DNA of 42,301 bases from a virus: positions 1 to 42,301 of the IMG/VR virus record IMGVR_UViG_3300024999_000196, one strand, 5' to 3'. Under the pieces are notes generated by a model, which searched no databases, was not told where the DNA came from, and saw nothing but the letters and a program-made list of their open reading frames with translations. This document shows, piece after piece, positions 34,799 to 42,301 of the stretch; within the stretch, counting starts at the first letter, position 1; each line of letters starts with the position of its first letter. Made by a program: the position numbers and the translations under genes.

Positions 34799-35637
34799 CA
34801 GGGCACCCTGACCGAATCCATCGAAAAGTGATGTGATGCAGCCCTTGGGAGTTGTGCCGGCGCCAACCCTTGCCGCGTGAATACCGTATCGCCGCGCTCT
34901 TCGTACAAGTCAGTGATAACCAGTTTCATGCCGATGATCGTTGTCGGCGGGATTTCTCCCAGGAAAAACTGTCCTGTACCTGCAGACGAGATATCAACCG
35001 CCGCGCCGCCAAGGGTCGCCGACAGTTTCAACGTGCTCGCGGCAGCATCTCGGACGTAATAGTCGGTGTTGACGTTCAGCCCGACCGGGAGCGCCCCGCC
35101 CGATACCGACAGCCTGACCACGTCACCGTCTGAAAATGGATGGTTCAGCGCAGTGATCACATCGGAGGTATAATTGACCGTGAACGGCACGACATACCCG
35201 GCCCGATATCTGATCCTGACCGGGTTGGTTGTGTTCAATTCGTCGGTCGGCCATTCTTTGTCGTATCCGAGCGCCAGCCGACCAGGATGTGATACTGTGT
35301 CGAGCACATACTCGGTACTGGCCACCGTATGCTCGACCCCGTCGCTCGTCGTGTAAGTGATAGAGTCTACGGCCCGCAATGGCGGCATCGGTAAGTCAAT
35401 ATCACTGCATGGCCACTCGTCGAGGTAGAGGTCGTACGTCCGCAAGACGAGCGCCTTCCATGTCTCGATTTCGGCCACCATCCGAGCCGCAGCGATATGC
35501 GCCGACAATACAGAATCCTCGTCGGTGTAGAGCGCCGCGTCCGCCGCCGTAGTAGCCAGTCTGAGATGCAATTTGGCATCTGTCAGGTGGATAGGCTCCA
35601 CGGTCGGCGGAGTATGCACGGACAATCTCAGCGGCAT
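34795..35637 (-). CDS. Head-tail connector (HK97 gp6-like) with insertion
   Basis: This 280-residue protein begins PTVEPIHLTDAKLHLRLATT, DEDSVLSAHIAAARMVAEIE and RAVDSITYTTSDG, as in gp6/gp15-type connector proteins, which are usually nearer 190 residues. The excess comes from a module around residues 160-228 (ITALNHPFSDGDVVRLSVSG, VNTDYYVRDAAASTLKLSA, SSAGTGQFFLG) like the FCCH-type barrel in the tail tube protein. After it the connector helix resumes (GMKLVITDLYEERGD). It forms the ring between portal and tail adaptor. Confidence 0.82.
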   Translation of the reverse strand: MPLRLSVHTPPTVEPIHLTDAKLHLRLATTAADAALYTDEDSVLSAHIAAARMVAEIETWKALVLRTYDLYLDEWPCSDIDLPMPPLRAVDSITYTTSDGVEHTVASTEYVLDTVSHPGRLALGYDKEWPTDELNTTNPVRIRYRAGYVVPFTVNYTSDVITALNHPFSDGDVVRLSVSGGALPVGLNVNTDYYVRDAAASTLKLSATLGGAAVDISSAGTGQFFLGEIPPTTIIGMKLVITDLYEERGDTVFTRQGLAPAQLPRAASHHFSMDSVRVPW

Positions 35638-35638
35638 A

Positions 35639-36130
35639 TTACGCGGCCTCGATCACGTAGGAGAGAATGACATCAATGTGGGTTGCCGTGGCCAGGTTCG
35701 ACCCGGCATTCTGCTTCGACACCGATACGGCTGTGTTGGCGTCGTTAGCAATAAAAGACGCCCCATCGGCCAGCACCGTAGCATTGGCGCTATTTGGTTT
35801 AACCACCGCGCTCTGGGATAGAGCGGCAACCGCCACTACAAGAGGCCGCACAACACTTGCGCCTTGAGTGGTCAGGATATCGACAGAGGTTGCGGTCTGT
35901 GCAGCCCCGCCGATGGCAATCATCGTTACGTCTACCAGCCGGTACTTGTACCCAGCCAATGCCGGGAGAAGTTCATGGCCAGCATTCACTTCCGCGGTGG
36001 TTGCTCGGTGGCGAGTGTTCAGCAGCACTCCAACCGGGATTGAGCCGGATTGGAAATCGGCCACCGCCCCGGAGGCGAATATCTGCCGGTCGCCGCCTTC
36101 ATCTTTATAAATCGCTGTTTGATAGGTCAT
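35639..36130 (-). CDS. Head accessory protein, 163 aa
   Basis: The 163-residue product is beta-rich and low in charge (TAIYKDEGGDRQIFASGAV, VGVLLNTRHRATT, YKYRLVDVTMIAIGGAA, ATVLADGASFIANDAN). It lies between the capsid accessory gene and the connector. Composition and place suggest a capsid decoration or minor head protein. It starts ATG 36130, 12 bases after the preceding stop. I do not recognise a family. Confidence 0.6.
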   Translation of the reverse strand: MTYQTAIYKDEGGDRQIFASGAVADFQSGSIPVGVLLNTRHRATTAEVNAGHELLPALAGYKYRLVDVTMIAIGGAAQTATSVDILTTQGASVVRPLVVAVAALSQSAVVKPNSANATVLADGASFIANDANTAVSVSKQNAGSNLATATHIDVILSYVIEAA

Positions 36131-36141
36131 TACATCACCCC

Positions 36142-36585
36142 TCAGTTAGCGGAGGTCGGGCCGTCAAGCGGATGGCCCTTGATCACAGATACCGACATCG
36201 GCATGGATACGGTCCCTGTCTCAGTCCATGTCAGCTTGATAAACCGTTTTCCTCCGACATAGCCGATTCGGTACAGAGTGTTGTCCTCGTCTGTGCTGTC
36301 GATGGTCAGGACAACCCCGCTTGACGGAGTAACCCCAAGGACATCGGCGGCGGCTACGTTGGCATACGATCCGGCAGCGCCAGCGCCGTTATCATCGGCA
36401 TGGGTAAGGGTAAAGACCAGATTGTGGCTGGCCCCGAGTCCGGTCCCGGCGTCAATCCCTGCGTCTACGATGATTTCGCAAGAATTGAACCCGGAGAGAT
36501 CGATATCCCCGCTGTTCCCGGTAGCCGACACGACAACCGGATGGATTATCGAAACCGGCTTGATATTGCTGTGGAGATCCTTCAT
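36142..36585 (-). CDS. Capsid decoration-like protein, 147 aa
   Basis: This 147-residue beta-rich protein (VSIIHPVVVSATGNSGDID, CEIIVDAGIDAG, HNLVFTLTHADDNGAG, KRFIKLTWTETGTVSM) follows the major capsid gene by about 50 bases. Small beta-rich proteins with this layout bind the outside of capsids in many phages. The position fits, but no sequence family is recognised. The product ends in VSVIKGHPLDGPTS. Confidence 0.62.
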   Translation of the reverse strand: MKDLHSNIKPVSIIHPVVVSATGNSGDIDLSGFNSCEIIVDAGIDAGTGLGASHNLVFTLTHADDNGAGAAGSYANVAAADVLGVTPSSGVVLTIDSTDEDNTLYRIGYVGGKRFIKLTWTETGTVSMPMSVSVIKGHPLDGPTSAN

Positions 36586-36634
36586 TTTGTCACCTCGTAT
36601 CGTTGAGGGCCGGTGTTACCCGGCCCGTGAATCA

Positions 36635-37846
36635 TCAGGATGCAGCGATCTTGAGAAATTTTATGGCCTCGTACATCACCACTCCACCGCCGACTCTCTT
36701 GGTGGTGTAATAGAGGATGTACGGCTTGGACGTGAACGGATCACGCAGAACCCGAATACCGACCCTGTCAATGATCAGATAGGCTCTGCGGAAATCGGCA
36801 AAGGCTATCGGGTAGGTATTCGCGCCGATGGCTGGCATGTTGTCATCCGTCTCTACCCGCTTTCCGAGCAGGGTCGAAGGTGCGCCTGGTTCAAGGCCGG
36901 GCCGCCACAGATAATTCCCGTTGCCGTCCTTGAACTTACGCACATGCTCAAGGGTAGCGTCGCTCATCAGCCAAGCTCCGTTGTTGCGGTAGGTGCTCTT
37001 CAGTGCGTGCTGGAGAGACATCAACTTATCGGCATCGGGGAAGGTTGCAGCCGCTCCGGATGCGATGTAGCCGATTGATCCCCAAGCGTATGATGCATTG
37101 GCAATGGTGGTATAGGCTGTGATGCCCTTCGGTTGCTCGACCCCGTTTCCAAGGATGAAGCTCTCACCCTCTTCCTCAGCAAACTCAACCGCTACCTCGT
37201 TTGCCAGCCATGCAGCGATGTCCACCGCCGAATCATCAAGGAGCATCTGCGTTGCTGCTGGCATCGCGTACAGCTCTTTGGTGTTGATGGCGATTTCTTT
37301 CAGCGTCGGAGTGGTGGTCTCTGCCCTTGCTCCGGTCTCGCCGACCCACCCTGAAGTGGCGCCGCCCTGGCTCACCAGCTTCTTGTAAGTATCGGTGCTG
37401 ATCGACATTACCGTGGCCAGTCGACGCATGGCCGATACCGTGCCCACGACCCTGTCAATGGTCGATTCCATGTGTTCAGGTACGGTGTATCCGCCGTCAG
37501 GATCAGAACCTGACTTCAGGGATGCCTTGACCTGGAGTTCTGCCAGTCCAGCGTCAACACCCTTGCGGAAAAAATGTTCAAAGGCTTTGGCGTGCTCGAC
37601 TTTGGCTTTGTCGAGTTCGCTGGTTCCGCCGCCAGCCAGTTCACTCCTGGCGATCAGAATTTCCAGCTCCTTCACCAGTCGTTTATTCTCGGTGATATCG
37701 GCGTTGATTTTGTTGACCTTTTCCTCAAGCAGAGGATCGGCGTTCCCTTTGACCTCGATTTCCTTCAGTCGTGCGTCGTTTTCTGCCTTGAACTGGTCAA
37801 ATGCCCTGCCAAGATCAAGCAATGTGTTTTTTATTTCGGCGTCCAT
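36635..37846 (-). CDS. Major capsid protein, HK97 fold
   Basis: The 403-residue precursor has an N-terminal coiled-coil delta (scaffold) domain (residues about 1-95: TLLDLGRAFDQFKAENDARL to the LVKELEILIARS helix). The HK97-type shell domain follows, with DGGYTVPEHMESTIDRVV, RRLATVMSISTDTYKKLV, GWVGETGARAETTTPTLK, LYAMPAATQMLLDDSAVD and WRPGLEPGAPSTLLGKRV near the C-terminus. The adjacent ClpP-like protease is expected to remove the delta domain. It starts 2 bases after the protease stop. Confidence 0.93.
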   Translation of the reverse strand: MDAEIKNTLLDLGRAFDQFKAENDARLKEIEVKGNADPLLEEKVNKINADITENKRLVKELEILIARSELAGGGTSELDKAKVEHAKAFEHFFRKGVDAGLAELQVKASLKSGSDPDGGYTVPEHMESTIDRVVGTVSAMRRLATVMSISTDTYKKLVSQGGATSGWVGETGARAETTTPTLKEIAINTKELYAMPAATQMLLDDSAVDIAAWLANEVAVEFAEEEGESFILGNGVEQPKGITAYTTIANASYAWGSIGYIASGAAATFPDADKLMSLQHALKSTYRNNGAWLMSDATLEHVRKFKDGNGNYLWRPGLEPGAPSTLLGKRVETDDNMPAIGANTYPIAFADFRRAYLIIDRVGIRVLRDPFTSKPYILYYTTKRVGGGVVMYEAIKFLKIAAS

Positions 37847-37848
37847 GG

Positions 37849-38697
37849 TTATCGTCTCCTTGTTACCATTTTTGCGGCTAATACTTGTATTCCTGCTATC
37901 GTTTCTAGGGCAGCGCCAGACGTGCCCTGGTGGGCAGCGCCAGACGTGCCCTTTATCCCCTGGATCATTTTCCTACGTTCAACTTTCGGCACTCCCTGCT
38001 GTGCAAGGATTGTTTCCACCTTCCTAATGGCAGCATTCTGGCCATTAAACCCATCGCCACCACCCTCGACCACCTCGTCAGCCGATAACAGACCGGATGC
38101 AAAGCCATGGTCAACCGCGTCTTGCCCTGACATCCACGTCTCTGCGTCCATCATCGTGCTGATCTTCTTGGCCTCGATCCCTGTAGCCGTAGCGTACAGG
38201 TCGGCCATGGCCTTGTCGAACCCGTCGAGGATGTCAGCCGCGCCCCACATATCTTCCTTGTTGCCGACAACAAATGCCCAGGCGTTGTGGATCATCAGGA
38301 ACCCGCTCTTGGCTACCTGTATCTCGTCGCCAGCCATGGCAATGACTGAAGCCGCTGAAGCCGCAAGTCCAACAACCTTCACCGTGACTTTGTGGGGATG
38401 CTCCCGCAACAGGTTATAGATAGCCAATCCTTCAAAGAAATCGCCGCCCGGAGAGTTGATCGAGACCGTTACTTCTCGCTCTCCAATCGATCGCAGAGCA
38501 GCAGATATCCGTTTCGCCGTAACCCCGCTGTCAGACCACCCATCAGATCCGATGGCGTCATAGATGGTTATGGTCGTATCGTCTGACCTCGCTGAAATGC
38601 TCGCGTCCCATCTGGTCATGGCATCAGCCGGGGTATCCCACCTGATCGAATCGACAGGAGCTTTGCATTGGATTTTAGGCAACGGTTTTAGGCTCAT
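37849..38697 (-). CDS. Prohead protease, ClpP-like (S14)
   Basis: The 282-residue protein has the ClpP/S14 fold used by some phages for capsid maturation: EVTVSINSPGGDFFEGLAIY, then GLAASAASVIAMAG (catalytic Ser114) and SGFLMIHNAW (His137); the third residue is probably an Asp near 165-185. The C-terminal part (residues 200-282) holds the octapeptide GTSGAAHQ/GTSGAALE, encoded by a 20-bp direct repeat 24 bases apart (about 37908-37951). It cleaves the delta domain of the capsid protein. The 5' end overlaps the portal gene by 23 bases. Confidence 0.9.
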   Translation of the reverse strand: MSLKPLPKIQCKAPVDSIRWDTPADAMTRWDASISARSDDTTITIYDAIGSDGWSDSGVTAKRISAALRSIGEREVTVSINSPGGDFFEGLAIYNLLREHPHKVTVKVVGLAASAASVIAMAGDEIQVAKSGFLMIHNAWAFVVGNKEDMWGAADILDGFDKAMADLYATATGIEAKKISTMMDAETWMSGQDAVDHGFASGLLSADEVVEGGGDGFNGQNAAIRKVETILAQQGVPKVERRKMIQGIKGTSGAAHQGTSGAALETIAGIQVLAAKMVTRRR

Positions 38698-39889
38698 TTT
38701 TCCCCTCGGCTGGTTCAGTATTCAGCGGTCTACGGTATTCATCGCCTCCATCGTAAGGATCGAGGTCTTCCCATTCCCTGACCTCGTTCGGAGATAACCA
38801 CCCGTCAAGGATGCCCTTGCCGTATGCCTCGTATCGGCTTTTGATATCGCCCCGCAACATCCCGGCAGCGTTGAACTTGAAATAGATGTTCTGTTTCTCG
38901 TCATCGGTGAGCAGGTCTTTCCGCAGTGTCTTTTCAATCCCTACCGCATACGGCATCAGGGAGTGTTTCACGAAGGCAAGGTCGAGATGTTCGACGTTCG
39001 AGAATGTCGCTTTCTCAAGGTCGTTGATCATGTGCGATGGCACCCTGAACAGGCCGGCAATCTCTGAGCGTTGATATTTCCGCGTCTCAAGGAATTGCGA
39101 GTCCTCGGCAGTCATTGAGATGCCTTTCCAGTCCATCCCCTCTTCGAGTATTGCCGTCTTGTGGGCATTCTCAACCCCGGCATATGCAGCGTTGAACGAC
39201 TCTTCGAGATATTTAGCCGCTGTCGGAGAGAGTTTCTTTGGGTGTATCAGTATTCCGCCCAATCTCGCCCCACTGGAGAACAGCTTCCCGCCGTGCTTCT
39301 CGGTAGCTATGGCCAGCCCAATCATTTCCCGAGCTTGAGCGATAGGATTGAGGCCGGAAAATCCGTCTGTCGATAAACCTCGAAAATGGATTAACTTGTT
39401 GCCAGGAATGACATCGACTGTCCCGCCGTCTGGTCGTTTGATTTTGTAAAACAGGCGATATCTCTCATCCTGAACAATCTCCTGCACGCGGTCAGGATGG
39501 ATCGGTATCAACTCTGCTATCCTGCCACCTGCTCCACGCGCCTTGAGCCATACAGAGTTACCACGCAGACAGAGATGAACCATGATCAACTGCTTCATCT
39601 CGTAGTCGGTCATCCATTCATTCGGTTGGTCGTGAATAAGGGAATAGAGCGGATGGTCGGTTGCAATCTCTTTGCGTTTTCCGTTTTTCCGATAAATGTG
39701 GATCGGGAGTTGTGCGATTGACTGAGAGAGGACGAGGACACATGCGTAAACCGCCCCGACCCTCATGGCGTTTTCAGAATTGACTGCAATGCCTGTCGAG
39801 GTCGAGCCACCGCCGTACACAGACCGGATAAGCCGCTCAATATCCCGACTCGCCGCCTGTGGACGCGACATCAGTCCGATGAGACTCAC
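38675..39889 (-). CDS. Portal protein, HK97 family
   Basis: This 404-residue protein forms the dodecameric DNA channel. Characteristic segments: VGAVYACVLVLSQSIAQLPI, DHPLYSLIHDQPNEWMTDYE, LCLRGNSVWLKARGAGGRIAE, IHFRGLSTDGFSGLNPIAQA, SQFLETRKYQRSEIAGLFRV and KHSLMPYAVGIEKTLRKDL. The start GTG 39889 overlaps the stop of the small membrane protein gene. The length is normal for the family. Confidence 0.93.
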   Translation of the reverse strand: MSLIGLMSRPQAASRDIERLIRSVYGGGSTSTGIAVNSENAMRVGAVYACVLVLSQSIAQLPIHIYRKNGKRKEIATDHPLYSLIHDQPNEWMTDYEMKQLIMVHLCLRGNSVWLKARGAGGRIAELIPIHPDRVQEIVQDERYRLFYKIKRPDGGTVDVIPGNKLIHFRGLSTDGFSGLNPIAQAREMIGLAIATEKHGGKLFSSGARLGGILIHPKKLSPTAAKYLEESFNAAYAGVENAHKTAILEEGMDWKGISMTAEDSQFLETRKYQRSEIAGLFRVPSHMINDLEKATFSNVEHLDLAFVKHSLMPYAVGIEKTLRKDLLTDDEKQNIYFKFNAAGMLRGDIKSRYEAYGKGILDGWLSPNEVREWEDLDPYDGGDEYRRPLNTEPAEGKNEPKTVA

Positions 39890-40050
39890 TGCTGCTCACC
39901 ACTGGGAAATTCAGCCCGACCGAGTAACGTCCCGCCGATTAAGACCAGAAATCCGACTACCGTGTACGAAACCCACGGTTTAAAGAGGTACAGGCCGTAT
40001 CCAAGACAGAAGAGGCCCGTAAATGTGAGTAGATCAGGAAGGATTTTCAA
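39886..40050 (-). CDS. Small two-segment membrane protein, 54 aa (TTG start)
   Basis: A TTG at 40050 (or 40053) opens a frame of 54 codons after CAGG, ending in TGA overlapping the portal start. It has two hydrophobic stretches (LPDLLTFTGLFCLGYGLYLF, then YTVVGFLVLIGGTLLG) and a polar tail. Small membrane proteins between terminase and portal are known in some siphophages. The role is unknown. Missing it would leave a 300-base gap between TerL and portal. Confidence 0.6.
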   Translation of the reverse strand: MKILPDLLTFTGLFCLGYGLYLFKPWVSYTVVGFLVLIGGTLLGRAEFPSGEQQ

Positions 40051-40103
40051 CAATTACCTGCATTGAAAAGGTTACTGTGCACAAGCAAACGCTTTTCTAT
40101 GTG

Positions 40104-40184
40104 GTAATTATACAATTACGGAAGTGAAATTGCAATACCTTTGGTGTAATTCGATGTCTTTTTTGTAATTCGAGTTCGTAATTC
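40104..40184 (-). promoter_or_regulatory. Head-operon promoter with GTAATT operator array
   Basis: On the minus strand TTGCAA (40135-40130) and TATAAT (40112-40107) are 17 bases apart, a nearly perfect sigma70 promoter aimed at the membrane protein and portal genes. The inverted pair GTAATT/AATTAC at 40104-40119 overlaps its -10. Upstream, GTAATTC recurs at 40146-40152, 40165-40171 and 40178-40184. A repressor or activator bound to these would control the internal start. Confidence 0.68.
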
Positions 40185-40190
40185 AGGAAA

Positions 40191-41816
40191 CTATATTGTC
40201 AATATCCCACGCGTCTCGTAAATCGACTCCTCATCTTCCGGCTCTTCGGTCCTACTGGCAATACCGATGGCCATTGCCATGGCAACAAGGCCGTCAATCC
40301 TGCCTGTGCTTTTCTGCTTCTCAAACTTCCGAGCCTTGGTCGGATCATAAACAACCAGGGCATTACTGGCGCACATCGTCAACACCGGATGCATTCCGTG
40401 AGCTATTCTGGCATTCAGCAACTCAGCTTCAAGCGCCTCAATTGACGGCGACATATCTTTGAAACCCTGCCCATGAGGAACAAGGATCAGCCGCTCGTCT
40501 TCATGTGTGTCGTCCTCAATCTTTGACAATTCCTTCTTGAAATCGTCTATTCTCCATCGGTCAAACGCAATTCCATGGACCATCATCCCTTTAGTTATTT
40601 CCACTACCTCGGCGGCGACATGACTATAGTCAACAGTTGCGCCTGGAGTGGTCCTGATATGTCCTGATTTCACCCATAATTCATACGGAGATCGGTCTTT
40701 CTTTGCCCGATCACGCAACCCGACTTCAGGAGTCCAGAAATACACCCATACGTGCCATATCTTAGATTGTTTCTGCGCCAACACCAAAGCGGTTAAATCT
40801 GTCCTTTGCGACAGGTCAAGTCCACCCCATACCGGCAAATCATAGTCTATTTCTGCCGGTTCTGCCCCGCACATTACCCAAACAGTCTTTGAGACGAATG
40901 GCGATGTAACCTCAACACGCTGGTTCAGATACAGGTTGCGGAATGTATTCTCGTAACTCGGCATCCGCTTTGCTTTCTCTGCCGATTTCCTGAACTCAAC
41001 CTCAGACCTGAAGTTGCCAAGAGCAGGATTAGCAAATTTCCATTGTCTCTCATCCATGATGTCGCAGTCATCATCAGCGGAGTAAACATGTGCGACAATG
41101 TGTGGATCATTACTGGCCTTTGCATCGTCAATGATCACAGAAAACAGGTCTGCGTCATTCGGCGCCTGTGTGCTTATTCCGATCCTGAGAGCATCGTCAT
41201 AAGCGCCCTGACTGGTTATGATTGCATCAACATAATCGTCTTGCGGCCCCCTGACCTGCCCCAGCTCGTCAAGGATCGCCACTACCGGAGACCCGCCATG
41301 TGCGGTTTTGGCCTCTGCCGATGATGCTGCATATTCCACGTTGAGCGGGATACCGATTAGTTTCTTGCCGGAAGGGATTAATCGAACATATTTCGACAGA
41401 TCATCAGAGGCCATTACCATTTTCGACGCATAACGATACACCTGCCCGGCCTGTGTCCGTGATCTGGCTCCAGACATTATTTCCGAATTGCGAAACGCTT
41501 CAGGCCCGACAAGGTGGACAAGCGTAAGCATGGCAATCGTGGCGGTCTTGGCATTCTTCCTGCCAATAGACAGGTATGCCTCAGATGTACCGTGGGGATT
41601 GTCGTATACCGAGTAAAAGAAAGCCTCTTGAAAGATGTCGAGGACAACCGGCTTTCCCTGCAATTTACCTTCTGGTGCCACGCAGTAGCGCTCTATGAAC
41701 CGCATATTGCGCTCCGCCCTGGTCAATTTGGCCGATGGCATCTTGCGCCATTTCCGTATAACCGGAATTGGCCCACAGATTATGGCGCGGCTTACGTGCT
41801 CTGGAAGAGTGATCAC
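40191..41816 (-). CDS. Terminase large subunit
   Basis: This 541-residue ATPase-nuclease packages DNA. The Walker A-like IGRKNAKT lies at 84-91, with Walker B VVAILDEL at 178-185. The nuclease domain begins at GGLDLSQRTDL (331-341), supplying the first acidic residue, and continues through HGIAFDRWRIDDF and MCASNALVVYDPT. The pattern is the HK97-type (Terminase_1/DUF4626-like) family. The start GTG 41816 overlaps the small-subunit stop (GTGA). Cos-type packaging is likely because of the adjacent HNH protein on the circular map. Confidence 0.93.
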   Translation of the reverse strand: MITLPEHVSRAIICGPIPVIRKWRKMPSAKLTRAERNMRFIERYCVAPEGKLQGKPVVLDIFQEAFFYSVYDNPHGTSEAYLSIGRKNAKTATIAMLTLVHLVGPEAFRNSEIMSGARSRTQAGQVYRYASKMVMASDDLSKYVRLIPSGKKLIGIPLNVEYAASSAEAKTAHGGSPVVAILDELGQVRGPQDDYVDAIITSQGAYDDALRIGISTQAPNDADLFSVIIDDAKASNDPHIVAHVYSADDDCDIMDERQWKFANPALGNFRSEVEFRKSAEKAKRMPSYENTFRNLYLNQRVEVTSPFVSKTVWVMCGAEPAEIDYDLPVWGGLDLSQRTDLTALVLAQKQSKIWHVWVYFWTPEVGLRDRAKKDRSPYELWVKSGHIRTTPGATVDYSHVAAEVVEITKGMMVHGIAFDRWRIDDFKKELSKIEDDTHEDERLILVPHGQGFKDMSPSIEALEAELLNARIAHGMHPVLTMCASNALVVYDPTKARKFEKQKSTGRIDGLVAMAMAIGIASRTEEPEDEESIYETRGILTI

Positions 41817-42253
41817 TGGATTAATCCGGGGATGAGACTGTCATTGTCATAGGACTGCCGGTCTTCGATGACCTCTTTCTGTTTCTGGTTGCGTTTTTTC
41901 ATGTGCCTCGATTCTCCCACCGTTGCCATGGCATGTACCTGGATTGACCTGGAGAGAGCGAGTGAGCGCTTGACAAGGGTGTCAAGCATGTCGTGTTTCG
42001 GGTTCTTTTTGCCATCGACAATCAACCCCTCTTTACGAATATCACTTTGAAGTGATCGGATATCGGCCAACGTTTGCGCGAGATTGGCGGCGTGTTCAAG
42101 GTCTATTGCTGTCCACGAGGTGAAGTCCCTGGCCGACACAATCTTGTCCCAAAACTGGAGATCACATTCTTGCAAGTGTGATGGAGGGATAGGTTTTTTT
42201 GCTCTAAATATCTCTCCCTCTCCGGTATGGCTGTCAATCCGTTTTTTCTTCAT
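41813..42253 (-). CDS. Terminase small subunit (P27-like)
   Basis: This 146-residue protein recognises the packaging site. It has a P27-type layout: a basic N-terminus, PPSHLQECDLQFWDKIVS, TSWTAIDLEHAANLAQTLAD, LQSDIRKEGLIVDGKKNP and a helix with MLDTLVKRSLALSRSIQVH. The start ATG 42253 has AGGAAATCTT upstream. It is the first gene from the right end. The upstream 48 bases plus the first 43 bases of the window would carry the cos or pac site. Confidence 0.85.
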   Translation of the reverse strand: MKKKRIDSHTGEGEIFRAKKPIPPSHLQECDLQFWDKIVSARDFTSWTAIDLEHAANLAQTLADIRSLQSDIRKEGLIVDGKKNPKHDMLDTLVKRSLALSRSIQVHAMATVGESRHMKKRNQKQKEVIEDRQSYDNDSLIPGLIQ

Positions 42254-42301
42254 AAGATTTCCTATTTTCCGGAAAAATCCGAGTTAGCGTTATCGTTATC
42301 G
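42254..42301. other. Right end, candidate packaging-site half
   Basis: The last 48 bases lie upstream of the small terminase gene. They contain the perfect palindrome TTTTCCGGAAAA (42265-42276) and end in a repeated TTATCG. When joined to the first bases of the window (GTCGCTAGG), the arms TAGCG (42285-42289) and CGCTA (3-7) form an inverted pair across the junction, a dyad like that of cos nicking sites. There is no terminal direct repeat visible. Confidence 0.4.

Overview
The window is almost certainly a complete or near-complete genome of a temperate, long-tailed phage (siphovirus) of the lambda/HK97 type. It is probably a metagenomic or circularly assembled genome rather than a piece of bacterial chromosome: there is no host housekeeping gene, tRNA or rRNA. 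The terminase small subunit lies at the extreme right end on the minus strand and an HNH nuclease at the extreme left end, also on the minus strand. Joining the two ends gives the usual order HNH - small terminase - large terminase - portal - protease - capsid. The host is most likely Gram-negative (a lambda R-type transglycosylase, a lipoprotein-like signal, clear sigma70-type promoters and Shine-Dalgarno sites). I cannot name a genus from the sequence.

Layout, read along the minus strand from the right end. 42.3-38.7 kb holds packaging genes (small and large terminase, a small membrane protein, portal). 38.7-36.1 kb holds the ClpP-like prohead protease, the major capsid protein and two head accessory proteins. 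35.6-32.6 kb holds head-tail connectors, the tail terminator, the tail tube and a tail chaperone with a -1 frameshift site (A AAA AAC). 32.2-25.3 kb holds the tape measure protein and tail-tip proteins. 25.3-22.2 kb is an accessory and lysis stretch: secreted proteins, an HNH nuclease, a DUF1353 protein, a papain-like protease, a mini zinc ribbon and a holin-like protein. 22.2-17.9 kb holds the lambda R-like transglycosylase, a 1012-residue tail fibre carrying an SGNH/GDSL hydrolase, and two small membrane or secreted proteins, and ends in a strong terminator. A free-standing promoter-gene-terminator cassette (a moron) follows at 17.3-17.7 kb, then a cluster of small ribbon-helix-helix-like genes at 16.5-17.3 kb.

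The lysogeny module is on the plus strand at 14.2-16.4 kb: an HTH repressor, an unknown protein, a small membrane protein and a tyrosine integrase, all overlapping or nearly so. It faces the leftward early operon across an intergenic operator region (14.04-14.20 kb) with four tandem 9-bp repeats and a palindrome. The early operon runs leftward from a Cro-like HTH and a Rha-type regulator through many small genes, RusA, a YqaJ exonuclease, SSB and two HNH endonucleases. It then reaches a replication block: an initiator with internal iteron-like repeats, a loader-like protein and a primase-helicase. It ends with a DUF6378 protein and a protein resembling Tgt/DpdA base-exchange enzymes. A separate plus-strand cassette at 0.8-2.56 kb has a near-consensus promoter and three genes (one unknown, one RHH-like, one XRE-type HTH).

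The items most worth follow-up are the SSB-leader/HNH fusion, the Tgt/DpdA-like gene between 14-bp direct repeats, a promoter-plus-large-hairpin unit that may make a small RNA or attenuator ahead of the replication genes, the moron cassette, and the operator array at the head-gene promoter.
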